Positions 6,880-14,304 of a DNA stretch of 62,089 nt are shown here, piece after piece. This DNA comes from Verrucomicrobiales bacterium (GTDB lineage Bacteria; Verrucomicrobiota; Verrucomicrobiia; Limisphaerales; UBA11320): positions 1-62,089 of the forward strand of contig JAEUHE010000062.1 of assembly GCA_016793885.1 (NCBI GenBank), written 5' to 3'. Position 1 is the stretch's first letter. The number at the start of each line of letters is the position of its first letter. A model generated the notes under the pieces. That model was given only the letters and a program-made list of their open reading frames with translations, made no database searches and had not been told where the DNA came from. The translations under genes were made by a program, and so were the position numbers.

Positions 6880-8024
6880 CGCACCTCCACGCTTTCACGG
6901 GTGACGATGGCAAGTTCGTCCTCACGGAAAATCGTCGGGACAATGATGTCATCATACCTCGCAAGCCGGATGAGCGAACCTTCCTCGGGATCAGCTGCTG
7001 CAGCTTCCTGAAAAGTCCTCACGGCGTCCCAGCTGTGGGTAGTAGCGAACACCTGGATATTGAGAGCCGTGGACAAGCGAAAAATCGCCTTCCAGACGTC
7101 GAGCTGCACAGTATGGTGCATACCATTCTCGAACTCATCAATGAGAAGCAGACCACCTTTAGCATTCACCAATGAAAGCGCGATACTAAATAGCCTATTG
7201 AGCCCGTCTCCGTAGGATCGAAGCGGGATCGGACGCGGGAAACGGGAGGACTTAACAATAGCGGTTCTATGCGTCCTATTACCTTCGACGCCCACCATCG
7301 ATACCGCCATTATATCCGGCGAAATCAGCTGGAGAGCATCTACGATGTCGTTCTCAAGGTCCGACAGAGCAATCTTGTCCCAGAGGTGACCAACGTTTGA
7401 AGTGCGTTCGTTTCCATACGAACTGACAAAAGCGCAAGGAAGACCTACTTCCTCAGGTACCTCCAAGCGCCAAATCCGATTTCGAAGGTAAGACCGTTTC
7501 AAAAGATCGACCGGAATCACCCGACGTGCCCGGCCGGTCCGCTCCGTAACTAGGGCGGCAATCAAACCATCCGGAGGCATCAGGCCTTCGGATGGGAAAA
7601 GCTCAGGCTGTTGAGGAACGAATTTCTTGCTTCCGTCCTCCTGACGTTCCTCCGTAAAAAATTTAACCGAAAGCGAAAGCCCCAACGCGCGGTCATTTCC
7701 TGGGGCTTCCAAAACGATGGGCTCACGGATATCTGCTACCTGGGGAAATCCCGTGAAAAGACTTCCTATCTGTAGGAGTCCTTCTGATTCTGCACCTCTG
7801 GTTGAGTCTTCAGACTCGCTGTAGTCCTCTTCTCGATTCCTGGCGATCGCGTTAAGCATAGAAGGAGCGGCATCCGAGGCCATGATGCGTAGCGCTTCTA
7901 GGAGAGACGATTTCCCAGTGTTATTCCGTCCCGTTATCAGGTTGACCCTCGCCAGGTTCTCAAGTTCGAGCCGTTTCAAGGAGCGGAAATTCTCGATTCT
8001 TAGAGACGAGATGATCAATTTCAT
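6876..8024 (-). CDS. AAA/ABC-type ATPase (OLD/PARIS-like) of a putative defence pair
   Basis: The 382-residue protein begins MKLIISSLRIENFRSLKR, the usual SMC/RecF-like opening, with Walker A TGRNNTGKSS at 31-40. A C-terminal half carries a Walker B (GGLLLIDEFENGMHH) and an H-switch (VFATTHSWDAV). There is no TOPRIM domain on this chain; it is supplied by the overlapping downstream gene. Split ATPase plus TOPRIM pairs are known from PARIS (AriA/AriB, there with DUF4435) and single-chain versions from OLD and Gabija; the partner here is different. The ~268 bp upstream (8025-8292) would hold the promoter. In defence systems the ATPase senses a phage product and releases or activates the nuclease; this role is inferred. 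Confidence 0.8.
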   Translation of the reverse strand: MKLIISSLRIENFRSLKRLELENLARVNLITGRNNTGKSSLLEALRIMASDAAPSMLNAIARNREEDYSESEDSTRGAESEGLLQIGSLFTGFPQVADIREPIVLEAPGNDRALGLSLSVKFFTEERQEDGSKKFVPQQPELFPSEGLMPPDGLIAALVTERTGRARRVIPVDLLKRSYLRNRIWRLEVPEEVGLPCAFVSSYGNERTSNVGHLWDKIALSDLENDIVDALQLISPDIMAVSMVGVEGNRTHRTAIVKSSRFPRPIPLRSYGDGLNRLFSIALSLVNAKGGLLLIDEFENGMHHTVQLDVWKAIFRLSTALNIQVFATTHSWDAVRTFQEAAAADPEEGSLIRLARYDDIIVPTIFREDELAIVTRESVEVR

Positions 8025-8292
8025 ATTCTTCTTACGATGCCTTATTTAGCCGAAGCTCGCGGGAGCCTACCAAAAGCGCTCCGGAGACAAAGCAAACACA
8101 TGCAGGGAGCCTTCGGCAACATCTTTGGCGGAACTTATATCAATAGCCTGGTGCTTTTAACAGTTTACTCGCACATTTTCGGATATTCACTCATGAACGC
8201 CTACCCAGACAGTTGAAAGCTTGGGCGGTTCCACCACACTTCCGAGTTGCTAGATTGCTCTGACATCGGCTTTCTTTGCTGCAGGAGTCCGT

Positions 8293-8490
8293 ATGAAAAC
8301 CCCCAAGAAATCGTTCGCTATATATGTTCTATCGAAGGAGTTGAGAGATGCGTTTAAGCGATTGAAACACCCCAGGACGGAGGAGGACCAAAAGCTTGTA
8401 GAGGCGTGCGCCCAGGTTCGAAAACATCTGAACCGCTTGTGGTCGGATCGGCAACAAAAGGTTGAGCAGTGGGACAACAAACGGCGGTGA
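8293..8490 (+). CDS. Small 65-residue protein
   Basis: A 65-residue frame opposite in strand to the ATPase pair, starting MKTPKKSFAIYV. It is highly charged, with two helical stretches (K-E-L-R-D-A-F-K-R-L-K and L-V-E-A-C-A-Q-V-R-K-H-L-N-R-L-W), compatible with a small helical dimer or coiled coil. No family is recognised and no signal peptide or membrane segment is present. It lies between the defence pair and the exported cargo genes; it could be a regulator, antitoxin-like protein or a chance frame. Confidence 0.4.
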   Translation: MKTPKKSFAIYVLSKELRDAFKRLKHPRTEEDQKLVEACAQVRKHLNRLWSDRQQKVEQWDNKRR

Positions 8491-8523
8491 ACGTCCCCGC
8501 TTATTCACTCAACCAGATCCATC

Positions 8524-9492
8524 TCAAGGTTCTCTACTGGCTCGGATTCTATAGAACAGAAAGCTTCCCTCGGCTTCAAGGGATCGCGAAATGCGTCCGC
8601 CATCGCCAAGAATCTGTCCTAGAAGGACGTTCCAGACCTTTGTGTCATTGGATCCTTCAATCGCGTAGAAGATCAAAGGCTCCGAGGTAAACTCGATGGT
8701 GATGGATTTCTTAACATCAAGGACCGGAGCCTTCGGTGGAGCTGGCTGGTCTGGGAGAGTTGGTGTCTCAGGGTCTGGGGCTGTTAGAAATGGTGTAAAC
8801 GTGACATAGCCCGGACTGTTGAACGTGTCATTCCGATCGATAATCCGATCTTCTATGACCTGGCTATTGGTAGTGGTCCAGTAATTCAGGGAAATATCGA
8901 AGGTGCCAGAACGGATCACAGTCATGTTGCCTACCAAAAACGAATTGTATCTAATCAGCGAGGTAGCGGGGGGCCAATTAAACATTACTGTCTCTGGTGG
9001 AGCACCTGGTGGAAAAGTAAACAAGTTATTCACCAGAGTGGTGTTGCCGATGTCCCAGTTGACTTGCCCGAGGAAGCGGTTACGCATGAGGATATTGGTT
9101 TTCCCCCGGGTGCTAAAAGCGGTAGCTTGGAAGGTGCAGTCATACGCCTCGAAGCGCGCTGCATCCCTCCCACTTTGGATCCATCCGTTGGTCATGATCA
9201 GATACCGGACGAGAATCTGGTTACCCGATCGATAGGCATCGATTCCGCCTCCGATAAACACAACCGGCTTATGCTCGGTTCCCACGATCACCACCTTGCT
9301 ATTCTCGTAAGGCACAAGAAACTGGCTTGATGAGTTCACAACGACTCCGGCCTCAATGATTAGAGTATCGTTCGGAGGAATCTCGAAAGTCTTGGCAAGG
9401 TTAATCGGCGACTGAGCAGCGGTCCATCGGATCTCGGCTGCATTGCAGCTAGCGGCGCAGAGGAAAGTAATGAGGGCTAGGGTCGCTTTCAT
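8524..9492 (-). CDS. Exported right-handed beta-helix protein
   Basis: This 322-residue protein has a clear signal peptide (MKATLALITFLCAASCNA, cleaved before AEIRW). Residues about 45-215 show short repeated beta strands with Asn/Ile ladders (NQILVRYLIMTNGW, N-I-L-M-R-N-R-F, N-T-T-L-V-N-N-L-F, S-L-I-R-Y-N-S-F), as in NosD/pectate-lyase-like right-handed helices. A Pro-rich linker (about 235-255) leads to a C-terminal module ending FLFYRIRAS, the same type as in several large exported proteins of this chromosome. The start overlaps the upstream gene's stop by four bases (ATGA), so it is the second gene of a two-gene unit. It is cargo of the tRNA-Gly element. Substrate or partner cannot be told. 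Confidence 0.7.
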   Translation of the reverse strand: MKATLALITFLCAASCNAAEIRWTAAQSPINLAKTFEIPPNDTLIIEAGVVVNSSSQFLVPYENSKVVIVGTEHKPVVFIGGGIDAYRSGNQILVRYLIMTNGWIQSGRDAARFEAYDCTFQATAFSTRGKTNILMRNRFLGQVNWDIGNTTLVNNLFTFPPGAPPETVMFNWPPATSLIRYNSFLVGNMTVIRSGTFDISLNYWTTTNSQVIEDRIIDRNDTFNSPGYVTFTPFLTAPDPETPTLPDQPAPPKAPVLDVKKSITIEFTSEPLIFYAIEGSNDTKVWNVLLGQILGDGGRISRSLEAEGSFLFYRIRASREP

Positions 9493-10106
9493 GGTTGAGG
9501 TAAACTTGATTTCTGCAACCGAATCCTAAAGAACTGAGCAACTTCACCCGATTTCAATCCATTGGTGGTCGCCACCCAGCTTGAAAGGTCAGTGCTAACT
9601 TCCATCGTCACGTTCATGGCATTCTCTGGTCCTGGAAGTACAATGGAAGTCTTCTGCGGATTGTCGGGGCCGGGAATGATCTTGTAGGTAAATAGAGTAT
9701 CCGCCCCAATAAAGTGAAGCCTGCCGGGTCCGGAAACCGTCCCGTAAGGGCCCAATGCGAATGTCGAAAGTCCTTCTCCAAACCGATCCAAGCCCCCGGT
9801 CCAGCGCCATACCTGGTAGAATCGTCCTTCCCGCTCCAAAGTAACCTCGATGATAGGTGGCTGTAGTCCCTGCGAGGCTTCTTTCGGGAGGCCCGCTTGG
9901 GATGCCTGAACCATCATGAAGGTTTGGCCGGCTAGAAGTTCTATTGTGTTCGTGGTACTGCCAACACGGTCTGGGCTAGAAACTCCTTTCGAGGTGACAG
10001 TGCTGAAGTATTGCTCCTCCGCCTGCAAGATGGGAAGGAGGCCGACCAACAAACCAGAAACCACGAGGGCAATCAGGTAATACGCTCTCCAAGGTTTAAG
10101 CCTCAT
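9489..10106 (-). CDS. Exported protein, first gene of the beta-helix pair
   Basis: A 205-residue protein with an N-terminal hydrophobic segment (WRAYYLIALVVSGLLVGLL, residues 6-24) that serves as signal peptide or anchor. The rest is beta-rich, with L-L-A-G-Q-T-F-M-M-V-Q-A and Y-K-I-I-P-G-P segments. It ends in a module (MEVSTDLSSWVATTNGLKSG, then FFRIRL) that I recognise as the short C-terminal beta module shared by many verrucomicrobial exported proteins. It is coupled to the beta-helix gene by an ATGA overlap. I cannot assign a function; the pair could be a cell-surface modification carried by the element. Confidence 0.6.
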   Translation of the reverse strand: MRLKPWRAYYLIALVVSGLLVGLLPILQAEEQYFSTVTSKGVSSPDRVGSTTNTIELLAGQTFMMVQASQAGLPKEASQGLQPPIIEVTLEREGRFYQVWRWTGGLDRFGEGLSTFALGPYGTVSGPGRLHFIGADTLFTYKIIPGPDNPQKTSIVLPGPENAMNVTMEVSTDLSSWVATTNGLKSGEVAQFFRIRLQKSSLPQP

Positions 10107-10236
10107 AGGTGATGCGAGTTTGGATAGTTTTTTTGGTTTGAAAAACCCGTCGACCGAATCTCAGCCTCCATGCTCGCGTGCCCCCCCGCCCCTACGTCCT
10201 TGAACATCCTGGAACCTCATTGAAATCTAGGGATTT

Positions 10237-10256
10237 GTTAGCAGCCCACGTTAGCA
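10237..10256 (+). promoter_or_regulatory. Paired GTTAGCA motifs, right inner end (putative recombinase arm sites)
   Basis: GTTAGCA occurs at 10237-10243 and 10250-10256, in the same orientation as the left pair at 793-799 and 804-810. Only one further copy was noticed inside the element (about 5239, within the helicase gene). The enrichment at both ends points to integrase/excisionase arm sites. Confidence 0.45.
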
Positions 10257-10285
10257 TGATTTTCACAAATCCTTGATAATCAACT

Positions 10286-10315
10286 TGGAGCGGGTGAAGG
10301 GAATCGAACCCTCGT
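10286..10315. repeat. attR: 30-bp direct repeat within the tRNA-Gly gene
   Basis: It is identical to 689-718 and covers the CCA, discriminator, acceptor 3' strand and T-arm of the tRNA gene on the minus strand. It marks the tRNA-proximal end of the integrated element. Confidence 0.88.
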
Positions 10316-10359
10316 CTCAAGCTTGGGAAGCTCACATTCTACCATTGAACCACACCCGC
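10286..10359 (-). tRNA. tRNA-Gly (CCC anticodon), CCA encoded
   Basis: On the minus strand the gene reads GCGGGTG at the acceptor 5' end, D-arm GTTC-AATGGTA-GAAT, anticodon loop TTCCCAA closed by TGAGC/GCTTG, T-arm with GTTCGAT, acceptor CACCCGC, discriminator T and encoded CCA: 74 nt in all. The CCC anticodon matches the glyU-type tRNA-Gly. It is intact and is the integration target of the 689-10315 element, which lies at its 3' side. Confidence 0.95.
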
Positions 10360-10972
10360 TTCCTGAAGACGCGTTGGTGTTAACAAGTTCGGCCGCACTT
10401 GGCAACTGAATGTTTCCCCGTTTTCGGATGCCGTCCTGCCCTCAGGGACCGTGGAAAAATCAATCCGGGTTTTGCTGGAGGAATTCTAACATTCTGGCGA
10501 GGCACGAGAGAGGAGCATACCCACAGCGGTCTGTGACGAGCGAGTAACGAAGCCAGAATCTGAGAAGGACCCAGCCCCGCGGGGCGGGGCGGTGCCAGGC
10601 CAACTGCGTCGTTGCTCGTCAGTTACAGCCCCACTGCGGGGGGATGCGCCATTCTCGCGCCTAGCATCTGGCCTGGCAGCGCTCGCGCCAAAACCCGAAT
10701 TTATTTTTGCACGGTCCCTTACTCGCCCCCGGGATGCGGTGCATTTTTAACCCGGTCTTCACAGCCAACACCTTTTCACCCGCGATCTACCGGTCCAAGG
10801 ACACCTTGAGTCCAATGACAATGCAAAGGTCACAATGATCATCGGAACGTCACTTGTCCAAAAAACAACGCACTTGTTAGAGAGGGTGGAGCCGAACAGA
10901 CCGTCGGCTGACCCAATAAAATAACAACCTCTCCAACCAACTAAACCAAGTGTTCGTCGACAAGGATGCATC
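10360..10972. repeat. Gene-free stretch with a 10-bp perfect hairpin arm pair
   Basis: I see no convincing gene here. TGCCAGGCCA at 10593-10602 is complementary to TGGCCTGGCA at 10669-10678, with a GC-rich loop of 66 bases containing further partial pairing (GCTCGTCAGTTACAG against CTGTGACGAGCGAGTAACG at about 10532-10550). The neighbouring CCCCGCGGGGCGGGG (about 10573) adds another self-complementary block. The whole (about 10480-10680) looks like a folded repeat of REP type. The short frame at 10612-10809 reads through it and is rejected as a gene. The last 150 bases would hold the promoter of the next gene. Confidence 0.4.
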
Positions 10973-13585
10973 ATGAACAGCTACTCACCAGAATTGAATC
11001 GTGACCGTTTTCTACGCCGCCACGCTTCGCTCGGAAGCTTAAGAGCCGCGACCGTCGCTCTTTCACTCTACACGCAGCTCCACCTCGCCGTGGACCTTTC
11101 CTCGGCCCAACAGATCACCGGTTTCGCCAAACTACCGGGAGCCACGTTCGCCGCAGGACCCACTTCAGGTCAGTTCATCGTCGGTACCAACGGGGTGGCC
11201 ACTCCCTTCGTCGGCCAACAGCCGGTGCAAGGCTTCTCCGGCATCCTGGATGACGGGAACGGCGGCTACCTGGTCCTCACTGACAATGGCTTCGGTGCGA
11301 AAGCCAATTCGGCCGACAGCCTGCTCCGTTTCCACAATGTCACCGTGGATTTCAAGACGGCCAGCGGTGGATCGGGCACGGTCGTTTACAAAGGAAACGT
11401 GACCCTCAGCGACCCTGACCGCAAAATCAACTTCCCCATCGTCGCCGATCAGGCGTTCTATCCGAACGGCGCCACCAACGTGCCCGTCGATGCCACCATC
11501 ACCGCCGGACGATTGCTCACCGGAGCTGACTTCGATCTCGAATCGTTCCGGAGGGCTGCGGATGGCACATTCTGGTTCGGAGAAGAGTTTGGCCCTTTTC
11601 TCCTGCACACGGACGCCCAAGGTAAGGTCCTCGAAGCCCCGATTCCTCTACCAGGCATCCAATCCCCCAGCAACCCGCTCCTGGGCGGCCAAACAGCCAA
11701 TCTCCCCAACAGCCGAGGCTTCGAAGGAATGGCCATCAGCGCGGACGGCTTGAAACTGTACCCCATCCTCGAAGGTCCCCTGACGACCGACCCAGACCAG
11801 CGAAAGCTGATCATCTTCGAGTTCGACACGGTGACCAAAAGCTACACCGACCGCCGACTGTTCTACAAAATGGACAGCGCACGTGCCCGGGGAAATCATA
11901 TCGGTGACTTCTCCCCGGTCGGACAAAACAAGTTTGTGCTGACAGAAACCGATCTCGCCGATGCCCCCAGCGGGGTTAAGAGGCTCTTCCTGCTGGACCT
12001 CAACCGTGTTGACTCCTCAGGGTTCGTCGCGAAGACGCTTCTGGTGGATCTGCTCCGCATCCCGGACCCCAATCACCTGGCAAGTCCGGTGAACGAGTAT
12101 CCGATGCCTTTCTCCACGATCGAAAGCCTGATCCTCACCGCCGCTGATGAATTGTTGATCCTGAATGACAACAACTATCCGTTTAGCGCCGGCCGGATCC
12201 CCGGAGTGGCGGACAATGAGGAGTTCATTCGTATCAAATTCCCTCAACCGCTCGAAAACATCCCGGTCCCGGGCCTCTTCCCTACCCTCACAGGCCAAGA
12301 TCCCTTGGTTATCGGACACCGCGGCGCTGCGGGCTATCGGCCGGATCACACGCTTGCCGGATACCTCTTGGCCATTGAGATGGGGGCCGACTACATCGAA
12401 CCTGATCTCGTCTCGACCAAGGACGGGGTGCTCATCGCCCGTCACGAGCCGATGTTGGGCGGAACCACGGATGTGGGCTCGCATGCGGAATTCGCGGATC
12501 GCAAGTCCACCAAGATGGTGGACGGCGTCGCGGTCACCGATTGGTTTGCCAGTGATTTCACGCTGGCGGAAATCAAGACCCTCCGTGCCATTCAGCCCCT
12601 GGGACGCCGGGATCAGAGCTTCAATGGTCTCTACGAAGTGCCCACCTTCACGGAAGTCATCGAACTCGCCAAAGCGCAGGGCGCCTTGAAAGCGCGGACA
12701 ATCGGTATCTATCCGGAAACCAAGCACCCCACTTTTCACGACAGCCTCGGGCTTTCGCTGGAGGAGCCTCTGCTGGCAGCTCTGACGGCCGCCGGCTGGA
12801 ACACCTCGAACGCACCGGTGTACATCCAATCGTTTGAGGTCTCGAATCTCCGTCAACTGAACCAAATGACCGAGGTCCGACTGGTTCAGCTGATCGATGC
12901 CGACGACGTCAATGCGGATGGGTCGCTCTCGCTGGTGGCGCCGTACGCCCAGCCTTACGACTTCGTGATCAGTGGCGATCCGCGCACCTTCGCGGATCTG
13001 CTGACACCAGCGGGACTGGACTTTGTCCGCACCTACGCCGATGGCGTCGGACCCTGGAAACCCTACCTGCTCAAAACGAGGATCTACGATCCGAATGGCG
13101 ACGGCATGGCTGAAGATCGCAACGGTGACGGCACCGTGGATATCAAGGACCGAGAGATCGTGGGCGACACCGGTGTGATCGCGGCCGCCCACCGAGCCGG
13201 CCTGGTAGTTCATGCGTTCACGTTCCGGGATGACGCCAGCCTCTATGGCTTTCGGGATCCGATCTCCGAGTATCAAGCCTTCTTCCGCCTCGGCGTGGAT
13301 GGGCTCTTTAGTGACTACACAGATACAGGGGTAGCGTCGCGGGCCCGGCTTCATCAAGTGGGCAACGTCTTAGCCATCGAACCCTTGGGTCACAGCCCCA
13401 AGGGATTGCGCGCCCGTGTCTTCACGGAGGGCGGGAAGCCGGTACTGATTGAGTCGAGCACGACTCTGGCGCCGACGGCTAGCTGGAGCTCGGTTATGGA
13501 AGTAGCTCCGACCATGCCTGTGTGGGAACTGGATCTACCACTGAGCGGGGGCTCGGCTGGCTACTATCGGTTGCGGGTGCCTTGA
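10973..13585 (+). CDS. Exported phytase-like / glycerophosphodiester phosphodiesterase fusion
   Basis: This 870-residue protein has an N-terminal export signal (hydrophobic core about 24-45). Residues about 50-430 resemble the esterase-like domain of phytase (G-F-S-G-I-L-D-D-G-N-G-G-Y, N-S-R-G-F-E-G-M-A-I-S, L-L-D-L). Residues about 440-780 are a GDPD domain with the catalytic HRGAAGYRPDHT, the metal-binding YIEPDLV and ARHEP motifs and a calcium-loop-like D-P-N-G-D-G insertion. The last ~75 residues are the short C-terminal beta module ending YYRLRVP. It should hydrolyse glycerophosphodiesters, possibly scavenging phosphate outside the cytoplasm. The combination of both domains on one chain is seen in the sequence; the substrate is inferred. 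A strong terminator follows 36 bases downstream. The 1792-residue protein at 38281 shares the phytase-like head. Confidence 0.85.
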   Translation: MNSYSPELNRDRFLRRHASLGSLRAATVALSLYTQLHLAVDLSSAQQITGFAKLPGATFAAGPTSGQFIVGTNGVATPFVGQQPVQGFSGILDDGNGGYLVLTDNGFGAKANSADSLLRFHNVTVDFKTASGGSGTVVYKGNVTLSDPDRKINFPIVADQAFYPNGATNVPVDATITAGRLLTGADFDLESFRRAADGTFWFGEEFGPFLLHTDAQGKVLEAPIPLPGIQSPSNPLLGGQTANLPNSRGFEGMAISADGLKLYPILEGPLTTDPDQRKLIIFEFDTVTKSYTDRRLFYKMDSARARGNHIGDFSPVGQNKFVLTETDLADAPSGVKRLFLLDLNRVDSSGFVAKTLLVDLLRIPDPNHLASPVNEYPMPFSTIESLILTAADELLILNDNNYPFSAGRIPGVADNEEFIRIKFPQPLENIPVPGLFPTLTGQDPLVIGHRGAAGYRPDHTLAGYLLAIEMGADYIEPDLVSTKDGVLIARHEPMLGGTTDVGSHAEFADRKSTKMVDGVAVTDWFASDFTLAEIKTLRAIQPLGRRDQSFNGLYEVPTFTEVIELAKAQGALKARTIGIYPETKHPTFHDSLGLSLEEPLLAALTAAGWNTSNAPVYIQSFEVSNLRQLNQMTEVRLVQLIDADDVNADGSLSLVAPYAQPYDFVISGDPRTFADLLTPAGLDFVRTYADGVGPWKPYLLKTRIYDPNGDGMAEDRNGDGTVDIKDREIVGDTGVIAAAHRAGLVVHAFTFRDDASLYGFRDPISEYQAFFRLGVDGLFSDYTDTGVASRARLHQVGNVLAIEPLGHSPKGLRARVFTEGGKPVLIESSTTLAPTASWSSVMEVAPTMPVWELDLPLSGGSAGYYRLRVP

Positions 13586-13620
13586 GTGCGTCCTAAGAGG
13601 CCCCGATTAGACAAATCATT

Positions 13621-13664
13621 CACTCGCCCCGGGTGCGGCAGCGCTCACCGGGGCGAGTGCTTTT
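13621..13664 (+). terminator. Rho-independent terminator of the GDPD gene
   Basis: A perfect 12-bp stem (CACTCGCCCCGG at 13621-13632 with CCGGGGCGAGTG at 13648-13659) is followed by CTTTTAG. It lies 36 bases after the stop codon. Confidence 0.8.
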
Positions 13665-13714
13665 AGATGGATCGCGGACGAATCGCACGCTGAGCGGTTA
13701 GGGTCGGCACCGCC

Positions 13715-14166
13715 GAGGGGATCCCAGCTACGCTGGGGGGACCAAAGCGGCAGAGGGCTCTCATCTTTACCTCCAAAAATGCGGACTAGACAAGTCGGGC
13801 AACACCGTCGTTTCTCACTTTGTCGGCAAGGCCCGAACCCGCAGGGTTCAAAGAGATGTAGCCGGGGGTGCTCGCACCCCCGGAACTGTTAAAAGTACGG
13901 AGCATCGCGCAGCGATGCCACCGGCTTCTGAGACCTGCGTTACCACTCCTCAAAGAACCTAATCAGTTCGTCAGTCCGTTCGCCGACGGGTGGCACGCCT
14001 TTCAGGGTGCTGTTGAATAGGGGCCGACAGACCGGGGGTGTCGCTGCTCTCCACACCGCGGTTAATCTCTTTGAACCCTGCGGGTTCTCGGCCGTGGATA
14101 CAGGAACTCACCCGAAGAAGTGAGGATCTCCTGCAACCTGTTTAGTCCGCCTTTTTGGAGGTAATG
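13715..14166. repeat. Palindromic repeat A, copy 1 (with internal insert)
   Basis: The copy begins with GATCCCAGCT(A)CGCTGGGG and contains two long complementary arms. CCTCCAAAAATGCGGACTA (about 13771) pairs with TAGTCCGCCTTTTTGGAGG (about 14144). GAACCCGCAGGGTTCAAAGA (about 13837) pairs with TCTTTGAACCCTGCGGGTTC (about 14066). The outer arms match copy 2 at 31026-31307, which lacks the ~150-bp inner part (about 13883-14030) found here. It could be a MITE-like element or a family of structured RNA. It fills most of the gene-free stretch 13586-14304; nothing else is seen there. Confidence 0.55.
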
Positions 14167-14304
14167 CTTAGAGCGGGTTCGACGGAAAACAGAATTATAA
14201 ACTCAATCGGATCGAACATCGATCAAGTCTCTCCCTACCCGCTGGGTTTGGCAGACGTTAACCTCCCTTGCTCTCGTGAACATCCAAGCCCAGAGTAAAC
14301 CGCC

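Larger units (their letters stand above)
689..10315. mobile_element. Integrative element in tRNA-Gly(CCC), satellite-like
   Basis: The element is bounded by an exact 30-bp direct repeat (689-718 and 10286-10315) equal to the 3' end of the tRNA-Gly(CCC) gene at 10286-10359, so integration leaves the tRNA intact. Contents in order are: a tyrosine integrase, an unknown protein, an excisionase-like HTH protein, a replication cassette with four tightly packed frames, iteron-like repeats, a small basic protein on the opposite strand, an ATPase/TOPRIM pair, a small protein, and two exported proteins. No structural, packaging, relaxase or mating-pair genes are visible. This suggests a replicating, helper-dependent satellite or a mobilizable island rather than a prophage or ICE. 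The boundaries are seen directly; the mobility class is inferred. Confidence 0.85.

Noticed and set aside
10612-10809. 65-residue plus frame after the tRNA
   Set aside because: It runs through a hairpin-rich stretch, has no recognisable features and no start signal.
12017-13357. 446-residue minus frame opposite the GDPD gene
   Set aside because: Antisense shadow of a gene with clear domains; GC-rich codons keep the opposite frame open. It shows no motif.
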